A stretch of DNA of 64,000 nt from Ilumatobacteraceae bacterium (lineage in GTDB: Bacteria > Actinomycetota > Acidimicrobiia > Acidimicrobiales > Ilumatobacteraceae), in NCBI GenBank assembly GCA_033344875.1, contig JAWPMO010000001.1:3993595-4057594 (forward strand), in the 5' to 3' direction. How positions within the stretch are numbered: position 1 is the first letter of the stretch; each line of letters starts with the position of its first letter. The translations under genes and the position numbers were made by a program. This document shows positions 8,004 to 17,566 of this stretch, piece after piece. Under the pieces are notes generated by a model. It was not told the origin of the DNA. It ran no database searches and was given only the letters and a program-made list of their open reading frames with translations.

Positions 8004-11000
8004 ATGAGTAGGAAGCGGTCAATCCTGTTGGCTGCGGCACTGGGTGTGGCCACGGCCATCCCCGTCGGTGTCGCGCAGTCATCCCCCGCCGCGGTCACCG
8101 CCGCACCGGTCGTCGAGACGAGCACGAGCGGCAGCTACGTGGTCGTCATGCAGGCCGACCCGTTGCTGGGCGAGTTCGCCCAGGGCGAACTCAACTCGAA
8201 GGCGGCGAAGAAGAAGGGTGCGGCGATCGCTCGCGGTCACGCCAAGACCCTCGAGCGGGCCGGCGTCGACGCGAACCGCAAGGTCCAGAGCTTCACCAAC
8301 GCCGTCAACGGATTCTCGGCCGTGATGAGTCACGACGAGGCCGTCGCGGTCGCGCTGCAGAAGGGCGTCGCATTCGTTGCTCCCGACGAACTGCGGCAGC
8401 TCACCACCGACGAGTCCGCCGACTTCCTCGGACTCGACGACGCCGGCGGCATCTACGACCTCGGCTACGACGGCGACGGTGTCGTCGTCGGCGTGATCGA
8501 CTCGGGCATCTGGCCCGAGCACCCGAGTGTCGCCGACGACGGCAGCTATTCGGCTCCGCCGATCAGCCTCTCCGAGGTCACCGACGATCAGGGCAACGTC
8601 TTCCCGGCGTGCGACTTCGGTGGTGGCGACGACCACCTCGCCGACGGGCTCACCGACGACGCGTTCAGCTGCAACAACAAGCTCATCGGCGCCCGTCACA
8701 TGATGCCGACCTACCTCGCGCTCTCCGGTCTCACCGACGTCGAGTACGACTCGGCTCGCGACGAAGACGGCCACGGTACGCACACCGCCACCACGGCCGC
8801 CGGCAACGCCGACGTCGCGGCGTCGGTGTTCGGCGTCGACCGCGGCAGCGTCACCGGTGTCGCCCCGCGCGCCCACGTCGTTGCCTACAAGGCACTCGGC
8901 ACGCTCGGCGGTTACGGCTCCGACCTCGCCGGCGCGATCGACCAGGCCGTCGCCGACGGCGTCGACGTCATCAACTACTCGATCGGCTCGACCTCGTTCG
9001 CGATCGGACCCGACGATGTGGCGTTCATGTTCGCCGCCGATGCCGGTGTGCACGTGGCGACCTCTGCGGGCAACTCCGGCCCCGACGCAGCGACCCTCGG
9101 CTCACCGTCGTCGGTCCCGTGGCTCACGACCGTCGGCGCCTCGACGCACAGTCGGACGTTCGAAGGTTCCGTCACCCTCGGCGACGGAGCGTCGTACTTC
9201 GGCGCTTCGATCACCGGTGGGACCGACGAGGCCCCGCTCGTCGACGCCGAAGACCTCGGTAACCCGCTCTGCCTCCTCGGCGAAGGGTTCAGCGAGGACG
9301 TCGCCGGCAAGATCGTGCTGTGTCAGCGTGGTGCGGTCGCCCGCATCGACAAGTCGCTGGCCGTCTACGAGGCCGGCGGTGCCGGCATGGTGCTGTTCAA
9401 CACGTTCGACGCCGACAGCGAGGTGACCGACAACCACTGGGTGCCGTCGGTGCACATCAACTTCACCGACGGCTCGGCCGTCAAGACGTACATCGACGAC
9501 GAGGGTGCCGCCGCGGTCGCCGAGATCGGCGCCGGCGAGTACACGACGATCGATGCCCCGTGGATGGCTGCGTTCTCGTCACGAGGCGAGAACCTGCTGT
9601 CGAGCGACATCATCAAGCCGGACGTCACCGCGCCCGGTGTGAACATCCTCGCCGGCAACACGCCGACGCCCACCGCGGGTGCCCCCGGGCAGCTGTACCA
9701 GTCGATCTCCGGTACCTCGATGTCGTCCCCGCATGTCGCCGGTCTCATGGCCCTGATCGATCAGGCGCATCCCGACTGGTCGCCGGCCGCGGTGAAGTCG
9801 GCGCTGATGACGACTGCGTACACCGACGTCTTGAAGGAAGACGGCGCCACGCCGGCCGACCCGTTCGACATGGGGGCCGGTCACGTCGACCCGAGCGGTG
9901 CCGCATGGGCCGAGAACTCGCTCTTCAACCCGGGCATCGTCTACGACGCCGGGTTGTTCGAGTACGCCGGCTATTCGTGCGGTGCCGACCTCGGCATCTT
10001 CTCGTCGGGTGACTGTGCGTTCCTCGAAGGAGTTGGTGTCCCGTCCGATCCCAGCGACTTCAACCAGGCCTCGATCGGCATCGGCGAACTCGCCGGTTCG
10101 CAGACGGTCGTCCGCACGATCTCCAACGTGTCCGGCCGGGCGCTGAAGTTCGCCGCCGAAGTCGACGCACCCGCCGGGTACTCGGTCACGGTCTCACCGG
10201 CGATCATCCACGTCCCGGCCAAGAAGTCGGCCACGTTCCAGATCACGATCACCAACGACTCGGCTCCGGTCGGGGAGTGGGCGTTCGGTTCGATGACGCT
10301 CGTCGAGCAGACCCGTGGCAAGGGCAAGGCCTACTCGGCCCGGTCGCCGATCGCCGTTCGTGGCGTGACGCTGGCCGCACCGAGCGAGGTGTCCGGCACG
10401 ATCGCCGCCGGGGGCACGTCGTTCGACATCGACTTCGGGTACACGGGGTCGTACACGGCGGCTGCCCACGGTCTGGCAGCTGCAGCGACCCAGAGCGGCA
10501 CGGTGTTCCAGGACGACGACCAGACGTTCAGCCCGGCCGACCAGGGTGTCGGCGCGACGCTCCACACCGTCGACGTCACCGATGCGGCGTTCCTGCGGAT
10601 CCACGTGCCGCCGGTCGCCAACCCGGACACCGACCTCGACCTGTTCGTGTACGGCCCGGACCTGACGCTCGTCGGCTCGTCCGGCAACGGCGGCACCAAC
10701 GAGACGGTCGACATCCTGTTGCCCCCCGACGGTACGTACTACATCTTCATCCACGGCTGGGGTATCGGCACACCGGGCGAGGTCCCGCCGGCATCGGCCG
10801 ACTACACCTTCGACACGTTCGCCGTGCCGTTGGAGGCCAACACCGGTTCGCTCGACATCGTGAGCGCTCCGGCGTCGGCTGAGCTCGGCACCGTCGGCAC
10901 GGTCGAGGTCAGCTGGCCGTCCGACCTGGCATCGGGGAACTACCTCGGTGCGGTGTCACACACCACCGACGACGGCCTCGCCGGCCTGACGCTGGTGGCC

Positions 11001-11012
11001 GTCGACGGCTGA
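8004..11012 (+). CDS. Secreted subtilisin-like serine protease (S8) with PA and pre-peptidase-type domains
   Basis: 1002 aa. Signal peptide 1-33 (hydrophobic core, AQSSPAAVTA). An inhibitor_I9-like propeptide with SYVVVMQADPL follows to about 135. The S8 catalytic triad is Asp166 in GVIDSGIW, His257 in GHGTHT and Ser572 in GTSMSSPHVAG, with oxyanion Asn in TSAGNSGPD. A PA domain (about 400-490) is inserted in the catalytic domain, as in plant-type cucumisins and bacterial lactocepins. After the catalytic domain come an Fn3-like region (about 690-790) and a pre-peptidase-like beta domain with DTDLDLFVYGPD. It has no sorting motif or C-terminal helix, so it is probably released. It stands alone, ending at a strong bidirectional hairpin. 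Confidence 0.93.
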   Translation: MSRKRSILLAAALGVATAIPVGVAQSSPAAVTAAPVVETSTSGSYVVVMQADPLLGEFAQGELNSKAAKKKGAAIARGHAKTLERAGVDANRKVQSFTNAVNGFSAVMSHDEAVAVALQKGVAFVAPDELRQLTTDESADFLGLDDAGGIYDLGYDGDGVVVGVIDSGIWPEHPSVADDGSYSAPPISLSEVTDDQGNVFPACDFGGGDDHLADGLTDDAFSCNNKLIGARHMMPTYLALSGLTDVEYDSARDEDGHGTHTATTAAGNADVAASVFGVDRGSVTGVAPRAHVVAYKALGTLGGYGSDLAGAIDQAVADGVDVINYSIGSTSFAIGPDDVAFMFAADAGVHVATSAGNSGPDAATLGSPSSVPWLTTVGASTHSRTFEGSVTLGDGASYFGASITGGTDEAPLVDAEDLGNPLCLLGEGFSEDVAGKIVLCQRGAVARIDKSLAVYEAGGAGMVLFNTFDADSEVTDNHWVPSVHINFTDGSAVKTYIDDEGAAAVAEIGAGEYTTIDAPWMAAFSSRGENLLSSDIIKPDVTAPGVNILAGNTPTPTAGAPGQLYQSISGTSMSSPHVAGLMALIDQAHPDWSPAAVKSALMTTAYTDVLKEDGATPADPFDMGAGHVDPSGAAWAENSLFNPGIVYDAGLFEYAGYSCGADLGIFSSGDCAFLEGVGVPSDPSDFNQASIGIGELAGSQTVVRTISNVSGRALKFAAEVDAPAGYSVTVSPAIIHVPAKKSATFQITITNDSAPVGEWAFGSMTLVEQTRGKGKAYSARSPIAVRGVTLAAPSEVSGTIAAGGTSFDIDFGYTGSYTAAAHGLAAAATQSGTVFQDDDQTFSPADQGVGATLHTVDVTDAAFLRIHVPPVANPDTDLDLFVYGPDLTLVGSSGNGGTNETVDILLPPDGTYYIFIHGWGIGTPGEVPPASADYTFDTFAVPLEANTGSLDIVSAPASAELGTVGTVEVSWPSDLASGNYLGAVSHTTDDGLAGLTLVAVDG

Positions 11013-11038
11013 TTCCACCCCGGCCGCCCTGCGGTCGA

Positions 11039-11070
11039 CGGCGAAGGGGCGCTTCGGCGCCCCTTCGCCG
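11039..11070. terminator. Bidirectional hairpin terminator
   Basis: Perfect 14-bp stem (CGGCGAAGGGGCGC with its complement) around a TTCG tetraloop, between the convergent subtilase and lipoprotein genes. It has no U-tract on either side, as is common for terminators in GC-rich actinobacteria. Confidence 0.75.
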
Positions 11071-11079
11071 CGTCCGGGA

Positions 11080-11646
11080 TCAGCGCGAGACGTCGCCGGG
11101 CGGGCAGTAGAAGACGGGGCGTGAGCCGCCCTGGTGGTAGTCGTACGGGAACCCGTCGAGGCGGAGCACGATCTTGGTTCCGTTCACGATGGCCTGCGTG
11201 TACGACATGCCCGGCTGCGGGCAACCGAGGCTGCCGTCGGGCCATTCGACCTCGTCGACGCTCGCCACCTCGATCGCCGACCGGTCGGCGCCGGTCCGCT
11301 CGACGAGGTCGTCGATGGCAGCTTGGACGACGTCGCTCGCGATCACGTCGTCGGGGACGGGGGCGTCGGTCGTCATCGGGTCCTCCGGGGTGCTGGTCGC
11401 CGGGGTGGTCGCGGGCGGGGTGGTCGCGGGCGGTGTGGTCGTCGCGTCGGTCGACGACACGACCGGTGCGGATGTCGAACTCGGCGGAGCCTCGGTCGGC
11501 GTCGGCGGGGTGCCGCTGGACGACGAGGTCGACGAGGGCGACGAGGTCGAGTCGCCGCCGCAGGCGACGATCGCCACCGTGGCCAGCAGGGGCCAGAGTC
11601 GGAGACGGCGTGTGGTGGACCGGCGGGACGGCGTGGGTGCCATCAC
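11080..11646 (-). CDS. Small lipoprotein with Thr/Ser/Pro linker, unknown function
   Basis: 188 aa. N-terminal RRLRLWPLLATVAIVACGGD is a lipoprotein signal with lipobox IVAC. A Ser/Thr/Pro linker (about 35-95) leads to a compact C-terminal domain of about 85 aa with DVVQAAIDDLVERTG, WPDGSLGCPQPGMSY and a terminal FYCPP; the two cysteines could form a disulphide. The WPD-GCP arrangement occurs in uncharacterised actinobacterial lipoproteins; no function is assigned. It starts 6 nt after the desaturase stop on the same strand, so it is probably cotranscribed with it. Confidence 0.75.
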   Translation of the reverse strand: MMAPTPSRRSTTRRLRLWPLLATVAIVACGGDSTSSPSSTSSSSGTPPTPTEAPPSSTSAPVVSSTDATTTPPATTPPATTPATSTPEDPMTTDAPVPDDVIASDVVQAAIDDLVERTGADRSAIEVASVDEVEWPDGSLGCPQPGMSYTQAIVNGTKIVLRLDGFPYDYHQGGSRPVFYCPPGDVSR

Positions 11647-11652
11647 GATGGT

Positions 11653-12576
11653 CTACACCGAAGCGAGTGCGGCTTCTCGTCGCTCGGCGAGGCGCTTGGC
11701 GACCTTCTCGCTCTTGGCCATGCGCTTCATGAGTCGCTCGCGCGCCTCTTCACCTTCCTGGCCGAGGCCTTCGATGCTCTCGACGTTCCAGGTGCGCAGC
11801 ACGACCGGGACGAGGATCTGCTCGTGGTGCACCGTGAGGTCGTAGATGCCGGCGGCCGCGATCTTCTTGGCGTGTTCGATGAAACCGGGGATGCCGGTGC
11901 CCGGCATCGCGAAGTTGCGGACCTCCGCTTCCATCGCGACGACCATGCCGTCGGGGTCGACCTCGATCGCGGCGGCGGCGAGATCGCGGTAGAAGAGCTG
12001 GTGCAGGTTCTCGTCGCCGGCGACGCGCATCATCACGTCGTAGCCGGCGGGGTCGCCCATCATGCGGCCGGTCGACCGGTGCGCGATACGGGTGGCGAGC
12101 TCTTGGAGGGCGAGGTAGATGAAGCCGTGCTGCAGCGTGGCCGGGTCGGGCGTCTCGCCGAGCGACACCTGCGCCATGCGGCAGCGCTCGAGGTGGTGCG
12201 GGTCGATCGCCCGGGTGGCCATCAGGTAGCCGTAGATCGCCATCGCGTGGCGGCCTTCCTCGGCCGTCCATCGACGTACCCACGTGCCCCACGGCCCGTC
12301 GGCGCCGAACAGCCCTTCGACCGTGCGGAAGTAGTAGGGGAGGTTGTCCTCGGTCAGCAGATTGACGAGCAGCGACGAACGGACCGCGTCGTCGATCGTG
12401 TGCCCGGCGAGATCGGCGTCGGCCTCGGACCAGGTCTCCCCGGCGATCGGGTCGCGACCTCGGCCGTAGGGGACGTGTTCGTGGGGGAACCATTCCTTCG
12501 ACGCAGCGAGGTGGCGTTCGAGCAGTTGCTCGACGGTCGGTTCGAGTTCGGCGAGGAGTTTGGTCGAGTCCAGCAC
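11653..12576 (-). CDS. Acyl-[ACP] desaturase, DesA1/DesA2-like
   Basis: 307 aa soluble ferritin-like di-iron protein. The two iron-ligand motifs of this family are visible: EEGRH (in TAEEGRHAMAIYGYL) and DENLH (in AGDENLHQLFYRDL), with an upstream Glu in TEDNLPYYF. The family introduces a cis double bond into ACP-bound fatty acids; mycobacterial DesA1/DesA2 are close in length and motif order. GTG start at 12576: a TACCAT hexamer lies 6 nt upstream and no Shine-Dalgarno is present, so the mRNA is probably leaderless. A palindromic operator-like sequence sits directly upstream. The small lipoprotein gene follows. Confidence 0.88.
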   Translation of the reverse strand: MLDSTKLLAELEPTVEQLLERHLAASKEWFPHEHVPYGRGRDPIAGETWSEADADLAGHTIDDAVRSSLLVNLLTEDNLPYYFRTVEGLFGADGPWGTWVRRWTAEEGRHAMAIYGYLMATRAIDPHHLERCRMAQVSLGETPDPATLQHGFIYLALQELATRIAHRSTGRMMGDPAGYDVMMRVAGDENLHQLFYRDLAAAAIEVDPDGMVVAMEAEVRNFAMPGTGIPGFIEHAKKIAAAGIYDLTVHHEQILVPVVLRTWNVESIEGLGQEGEEARERLMKRMAKSEKVAKRLAERREAALASV

Positions 12577-12582
12577 GGTGTC

Positions 12583-12608
12583 ATGGTAGCTGCCTACCGA
12601 CCAGTAGG
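12583..12608 (-). promoter_or_regulatory. Leaderless promoter with TetR-type operator for the desaturase
   Basis: On the minus strand TACCAT (12588-12583) is a -10 candidate 6 nt before the GTG. Just upstream, CCTACCGACCAGTAGG (12593-12608, plus strand) is a 16-bp pseudo-palindrome with 5-bp perfect ends, the size and shape of many TetR-family operators. A third GGTAG/CTACC arm at 12585-12598 gives an alternative pairing. Position between -10 and -35 would make a bound protein a repressor. Confidence 0.45.
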
Positions 12609-12730
12609 TAGCCCGGGAGCGTGCGAATTCGCGAAGTTCTCACCAATCGCTCCATCGGGTGATGGTGCGACATCGGCAGGGCCGGCCGTCGACGAGACGG
12701 CCGGCCCTGCGGCTCACTGGAGGGGTGACG

Positions 12731-14152
12731 TCAGCTGATGTAGGCGACGACGTCGATCACGACGTCGGTGGCCTTCTCGGTGTACGCCTTCACGGTGCCC
12801 GTGGAGCTCAGCGCCACGGTGATGCCGTTGGCGACGAACTCGCCGGCATCGACCCAGTTGATGCTCGACCCGACCGGGGTCGGGCTGTCGGGGGTGTCGC
12901 CGTTGAAGACGAGCGCGTAGCCGAGTGCGTCGGTGTCGGCGACCGTGATGTTGATGATCGCCCCCGACGCGTTGGCCGGCAGGTCGGTGAACTCGGTGAG
13001 GTCGATCTCGCGGACCTCTCCGGCGGCGTGGCGACCCTTCTGGCCGGCGGGCGCCTCGCCGGCCCGCGAGTCGTAGGCGCGCTGCGAGTCCCACAGCATC
13101 ACGGTGCCGCCGCCGTTCAGCTTCGTGAAGTTCGCGCCGTCGGCGGTGTTGTAGTACAGGTCCCCGGCGCCGTCGACGAACAGCTCGCCGACGAGGTGCA
13201 TCTCGTCCTGCGGCGCACCGACGGCCACGTCGTCACTCGGAATGAGTCGGGCCGAGGCCTTGCCGCCGACGAACTCGCCGCCGTAGCCGCCGACGGAGAT
13301 GCCGCCGATACCGGCACCGGCGCCCCGATGGCGGCCCCACGTGGCGGCGACGGTGTTCGGTGCGTCGGCGGGGGTGTCGCCGGCGACGGAGTGGCCGGCA
13401 CCGCGCGCTTCGCCGTAGACGGCGTGTGAGCCGTTGGTGGCGTCGAGGACGATGCCTTCGACGCCGCGGGCGGGTCCGGCGAGCGGGACGTCGGTGGCGG
13501 TGTTCACGCCGCCGACGCCGGCACCGAGGCCGCCGTGGCGACCCCAGGTGGCGGCGACGGTGTTGTTGCCCTCGCCGTCGGCTCCGGCGGCGTCGGCGGG
13601 GGTGTCGCCGGCGACGGCGTGGCCCCCACCGTTGGTGATGCCGAGCACGGCGTGCGAGCCGTTGGTCGGCATCTCGACGATGCCCTTGACGCCGTTCGCC
13701 GGTCCGGCGATCGGCTGGTTCTCGGCCAGGCTCTGGCCTTCGGTGGCCGCGGCCGGCCCGAAGTGTCGTCCCCAGGTCGCGGCGACGGCGTCATCGGTCG
13801 TGTTGTTGACCACGCCGGCGATCGCGTGACCCTCGCCCTCGGTCACGCCCAGCACGGCATGGCTGTTGTTGTCGGCGTTCGAGAGCGTGCCCTTGATGGC
13901 GTTGTTCGACCGGTCGGACGAGGTCCCCGAGTTCACGATCTCGGTGGTGGAGGAGGACTCGTTGACGCCGCCGTCCGATGCGTCGGCACCCAGGACGACG
14001 TTGTCGCCGTCGGCTGCACTCGCGGTCGAGGCCTTGGTGATCACGGCCGCACCGGCGAGGCCCGCGCCGGCCAGGAACATCCGTCGACGGTTGATCCCAC
14101 CCCGTTCCTCGGTCGTCTCGACGGTGGTGTCGGGGTTGAGTTGGTCGGTCAT
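12731..14152 (-). CDS. Tat-exported repeat protein with C-terminal beta-sandwich domain
   Basis: 473 aa, function unknown. The N-terminus carries a twin-arginine signal (NRRRMFLAGAGLAGAAVI, 21-38) ending ASTASAADG. Residues about 85-275 hold three repeats of about 55-70 aa, each with a G(V/I)KG- or GVEGI-like strand, NGSHAVxG, GHAVAG and AATWGRH. The C-terminal about 115 aa begins RAYDSRAG and ends VVIDVVAYIS. It resembles a domain seen in many secreted acidimicrobial proteins (YDSR ... AIxNxTV ... GYxxVF ... VDVxxY). An AGGAGGA Shine-Dalgarno precedes ATG 14152. It is monocistronic. Adhesive or surface-layer roles are speculation. Confidence 0.8.
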   Translation of the reverse strand: MTDQLNPDTTVETTEERGGINRRRMFLAGAGLAGAAVITKASTASAADGDNVVLGADASDGGVNESSSTTEIVNSGTSSDRSNNAIKGTLSNADNNSHAVLGVTEGEGHAIAGVVNNTTDDAVAATWGRHFGPAAATEGQSLAENQPIAGPANGVKGIVEMPTNGSHAVLGITNGGGHAVAGDTPADAAGADGEGNNTVAATWGRHGGLGAGVGGVNTATDVPLAGPARGVEGIVLDATNGSHAVYGEARGAGHSVAGDTPADAPNTVAATWGRHRGAGAGIGGISVGGYGGEFVGGKASARLIPSDDVAVGAPQDEMHLVGELFVDGAGDLYYNTADGANFTKLNGGGTVMLWDSQRAYDSRAGEAPAGQKGRHAAGEVREIDLTEFTDLPANASGAIINITVADTDALGYALVFNGDTPDSPTPVGSSINWVDAGEFVANGITVALSSTGTVKAYTEKATDVVIDVVAYIS

Positions 14153-14399
14153 TGAAGATGTCCTCCTGGGGTCATGGTTCTCGGGTGGTTGCCCACCGGC
14201 CCTCGGCTGGAACGGCCCGTCGCTGGGAACGACGGCGGTCGCGCCGGAACCGGGATGGTCGTGATTCGGAGTCGCGAAGGAGGTGGATTGGTTCGGACGG
14301 AAAATCTTCCCGACCCGCCACTTCTGTTCGTGCGCTCGTGATCCGAGCGCGGGAGAATTTCGACGTCGGAGGGTTTGGGAACCGCTTCACAACCCCTGG

Positions 14400-14405
14400 T
14401 AGCCT
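14400..14405 (+). promoter_or_regulatory. nuoA: Candidate -10 element of the nuo operon
   Basis: TAGCCT ends 9 nt before the nuoA ATG, and the space between holds no Shine-Dalgarno. The 14153-14414 gap contains no other gene. Transcription would start within a few nt of the ATG, so the operon mRNA may be leaderless. A TTGGGA about 19 nt upstream is a weak -35. Confidence 0.4.
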
Positions 14406-14414
14406 CGCTGCTCG

Positions 14415-14780
14415 ATGTCGCTGTTTCTTCGCGATTACCTCACCATCGTCTGGTTCGGCCTCGCGGCCATCGTCCTCGGCGGTCTACTCCTCGGTCTCGC
14501 TGCCGCGGTCAGGCCGTCGCGCCCCAACGCGCAGAAGCTGATCGCGTACGAATCGGGCGTCGATCCGGTCGGTATGGGCTGGTCACAGAGCCAGATCCGC
14601 TACTACGTGTTCGCGTTGCTGTTCGTCATCTTCGACGTCGAGGCCGTCTTCATCTTCCCGTGGGCGACGTCGATGGAGCGATACGGCTGGTTCGGTCTGA
14701 TCGCCATGCTCGTGTTCATCGTGCTGCTGCTCGATGGTCTCGTCTACGCCTGGAAACGAGGACTCCTCCGATGGGTCTAG
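14415..14780 (+). CDS. nuoA: NADH-quinone oxidoreductase subunit A
   Basis: 121 aa, normal length. Three membrane helices; the conserved loop YESGVDPVG (residues 42-50) and the second-helix motif [18 protein letters not shown] identify NuoA/ND3. This subunit borders the quinone site and the E-channel of complex I. First gene of an eleven-gene operon. It overlaps nuoB by 10 nt. Confidence 0.97.
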   Translation: MSLFLRDYLTIVWFGLAAIVLGGLLLGLAAAVRPSRPNAQKLIAYESGVDPVGMGWSQSQIRYYVFALLFVIFDVEAVFIFPWATSMERYGWFGLIAMLVFIVLLLDGLVYAWKRGLLRWV

Positions 14781-15331
14781 TCGACAAGGGCCGCATGCCG
14801 GCTCCGCTCACGAAGCTCTTCAACATGGGCCGCTCGTACTCGATGTGGGTGTACCAGTGGGGCCTCGCGTGCTGCGCGATCGAGATGGGTGCGGCCTTCG
14901 CGTCCCCTCGCTACGACGTGATGCGCCTCGGCGTGATCCCGTTGCCAGCGAGCCCGCGCCAGGCCGACCTCGTCGTCGTGTCCGGCACCGTGACCGACAA
15001 GATGGCACCGGCCGTCAAGCGCCTCTACGAGCAGATGCCCGAGCCGAAGTACGTGATCTCGATGGGGTCGTGCGCCAACTGCGGTGGCCCGTACTGGGAC
15101 TCGTACTCGGTCACCAAGGGCGTCGACCAGATCATCCCGGTCGACATCTACGTGCCCGGCTGCCCGCCCCGGCCGGAGGCGCTGCTCGAAGGTATCGTCC
15201 TGCTGCAGCAGCGGATCAAGCACGAAGACATGGCGGCCAAGTGGCGCGGCGACGAGTACACCTCGCTGCAGAAGACCGCCGCCATCGAATCGGCCGAGCC
15301 GATCGTCGTCGGGGGTGGCCCGATTGAGTGA
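14771..15331 (+). CDS. nuoB: NADH-quinone oxidoreductase subunit B
   Basis: 186 aa. ATG 14771 is chosen because it lies inside the nuoA end and gives the family's usual N-terminus; a longer in-frame start runs back through nuoA. The N2 iron-sulphur ligands are seen as tandem Cys34-Cys35 ([10 protein letters not shown]), Cys101 (MGSCANCGG) and Cys131 (VPGCPPRPE). NuoB carries the terminal cluster that reduces quinone. The stop overlaps the nuoC start region. Confidence 0.97.
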   Translation: MGLVDKGRMPAPLTKLFNMGRSYSMWVYQWGLACCAIEMGAAFASPRYDVMRLGVIPLPASPRQADLVVVSGTVTDKMAPAVKRLYEQMPEPKYVISMGSCANCGGPYWDSYSVTKGVDQIIPVDIYVPGCPPRPEALLEGIVLLQQRIKHEDMAAKWRGDEYTSLQKTAAIESAEPIVVGGGPIE

Positions 15332-16397
15332 GACCGACACGCAGGACGAAGCGCCGGCGTTGCCCGGTGACGGCCTGCGCGAGGGCGTCGTCGACGCGCT
15401 GCGCGCCGACCTCGGCGACCAATTGATCGACACCCACCTCCTGCCGCAGGACGACCTGTGGGTGCGCGTCGCCCCCGAGGCCTGGACCTTCGCCGGCCAG
15501 TCCCTCAAAGCTCAGGGTTTCGACTACTTCTGTTTCCTGTCCGCCATGGACTGGATGCCGTCGCCGTACGGCAAGGGCGAAGACGACCCCGACGCCGAGC
15601 CGACCGAGCCCGACACCGAGATCAGGCAGGGGTACGCCGGCGGCGAGAGCCGATTCCAGTTGATCGCCCGACTCACCGACATCGAGCGTCACGTGGGCGT
15701 CACGATCAAGGCCGACGTGCCCGACTCGCTCACGATGCCGACCTGGATCCCGTTGTTCGCCGGCGCGAACTGGCACGAGCGCGAGACCCACGAGATGTTC
15801 GGGATCGGCTTCGACGGCCACCCCGACCTCCGCAACCTCTACCTGCCCGGCGAGTTCGAAGGGTTCCCGCTGCGGAAGGACTTCCCGCTGCTGTCGCGCA
15901 TGGTCAAGCCGTGGCCGGGCATCGTCGACGTCGAACCGATGCCCGACTTCGACGAGCCCGAGGCCCCCAAGGCCGACGACACCGCCGCCGGCGACGCCGT
16001 CGAGGCGGCGACCGAGTCGTCCGCCGACGCCGACGCGCCGAGTAGCGACACCGACGAGTCGGCGAGCGCAACGGTTGTCGACACGCCGCCGACCGACGAC
16101 GTCGCCGCGCCCGCGGCCGACGCCGATGCCGCTGCGACGGGCGACGCCGTGGCTGCCGCCGACGCGACGCCCGACGCCGTCGAGCCGACGTCGGCTCCCG
16201 ACGCTCCCTCGGACGACACCGCAGGCTCGGGCGACGAGCGGCCGGGCGCCGACGGTTCCGTCGAGGCCGACCTCGAGCCCGGCACGACGACCGAGTCGAC
16301 CGACGCCGATGCCGAGGCGCCGACCCCGGGGCCTGCCACCGAGGAGCATCCCGACGGACTCACCGGCGGCGACACCAACGAATCGAGCGCCTCATGA
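15324..16397 (+). CDS. nuoC: NADH-quinone oxidoreductase subunit C with long acidic C-terminal tail
   Basis: 357 aa against about 200-240 usual. Residues 1-205 are a normal NuoC/30-kDa domain: [53 protein letters not shown]. From about 212 to the end runs a low-complexity tail of Asp, Ala, Thr, Pro and Ser with no predicted fold. TTG at 15324 is preferred as the start (MSETDTQD) because GGGGGTGG lies 6 nt upstream; GTG 15315 is possible. It overlaps nuoB by 8 nt and nuoD by 4 nt. NuoC forms the hydrophilic arm with NuoB and NuoD. Confidence 0.93.
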   Translation: MSETDTQDEAPALPGDGLREGVVDALRADLGDQLIDTHLLPQDDLWVRVAPEAWTFAGQSLKAQGFDYFCFLSAMDWMPSPYGKGEDDPDAEPTEPDTEIRQGYAGGESRFQLIARLTDIERHVGVTIKADVPDSLTMPTWIPLFAGANWHERETHEMFGIGFDGHPDLRNLYLPGEFEGFPLRKDFPLLSRMVKPWPGIVDVEPMPDFDEPEAPKADDTAAGDAVEAATESSADADAPSSDTDESASATVVDTPPTDDVAAPAADADAAATGDAVAAADATPDAVEPTSAPDAPSDDTAGSGDERPGADGSVEADLEPGTTTESTDADAEAPTPGPATEEHPDGLTGGDTNESSAS

Positions 16398-17566
16398 CGA
16401 TGCTGAACGAGCGTCAGCAGCTCTCCTACATCGCCGGTCAGGCCGCCGATGCCCGACTCAACGTCGAACTCGAGACCGAGGGCATGACCCTCAACATCGG
16501 GCCGCAGCACCCGGCCACGCACGGCACCTTGCGCATCATCGCCCGCCTCGACGGCGAGCAGGTCGTGTGGGCCGAGCCGGTCGCCGGATACATGCACCGC
16601 GGCTACGAGAAGCTGACCGAGGTTCGCACGTTCCCGCAGGTCACCACGCTGATCAACCGCATCGACTGGCTGGGCAGTTTCGCCAACGAGGTCCCCTTCA
16701 TCCTCGCCGCCGAGAAGCTGATGGAGATCGAGGCGCCACCCCGCGCCCAGTACATCCGCACGATCCTGTTCGAGCTGAGCCGGATCGCGAACGTCGGTCT
16801 GTTCCTCGGCGACCTCGGCGTCCAGCTCGGCGCCGTGACGCCCGTGTTCCTCGCCTTCCGCGACCGCGAGTACGTGCTCAACCTGATCGAAGGCGCCACC
16901 GGCGGCCGCTTCCACCCCAACTTCGACCGGATCGGCGGCCTCAAGGACGACCTGCCGAAGGGCTGGGTCGACGAGACCCGTCAGGTCATGCGCAAGCTCC
17001 GTGGCTTCTGCGACGAGATGGAAGACCTGCTGTTCGGCAACGAGATCTTCCAGTCCCGGACCCGTGGCATCGGCGTGATCCCCGCCGACGTCGCCAAGTC
17101 GTACGGGCTGTCGGGCGCCAACCTGCGTGCCTCCGGCGTCGACTGGGACCTGCGTCGCGACCAGGATCTGCCGATGGTCTGGAACAAGGCCGACTGGAAG
17201 GTCTGGACGCACCCCGACGGTGACTCGTGGGCCCGCTGCTGGGTCCGCCTCCAGGAGACCCGCGAATCGTGCAAGATCGTCGAGCAGTTGATCGACGACA
17301 TCCCCGCCGGCCCGGTCATGGCCAAGGTGCCGCGCATCATCAAGGTGCCCGAGGGCGAGGCCTGGGTGTCGACCGAGAACCCGCTCGGTGAGATGGGCTA
17401 CTACGTGGTCAGCAAAGGCGATCTCGGCCCGTTCCGCGTCAAGATCCGTTCCGCGAGCTTCAACAACATCTCGATCACCCCGTGGGTACTCAAGGGCGTC
17501 TACGTCCCCGACATCATCACGATCCTCGCCAGCCTCTACTTCATCCTCGGAGACATCGACCGGTGA
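16394..17566 (+). CDS. nuoD: NADH-quinone oxidoreductase subunit D
   Basis: 390 aa, full length. NuoD/49-kDa hallmarks: [18 protein letters not shown] near the N-terminus, the quinone-site region [13 protein letters not shown], and the C-terminal LGDIDR. It is the quinone-binding subunit. ATG overlaps the nuoC stop (ATGA), and its own stop overlaps the nuoH GTG. No space remains for nuoE, nuoF or nuoG, which normally follow here. Confidence 0.97.
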   Translation: MTMLNERQQLSYIAGQAADARLNVELETEGMTLNIGPQHPATHGTLRIIARLDGEQVVWAEPVAGYMHRGYEKLTEVRTFPQVTTLINRIDWLGSFANEVPFILAAEKLMEIEAPPRAQYIRTILFELSRIANVGLFLGDLGVQLGAVTPVFLAFRDREYVLNLIEGATGGRFHPNFDRIGGLKDDLPKGWVDETRQVMRKLRGFCDEMEDLLFGNEIFQSRTRGIGVIPADVAKSYGLSGANLRASGVDWDLRRDQDLPMVWNKADWKVWTHPDGDSWARCWVRLQETRESCKIVEQLIDDIPAGPVMAKVPRIIKVPEGEAWVSTENPLGEMGYYVVSKGDLGPFRVKIRSASFNNISITPWVLKGVYVPDIITILASLYFILGDIDR

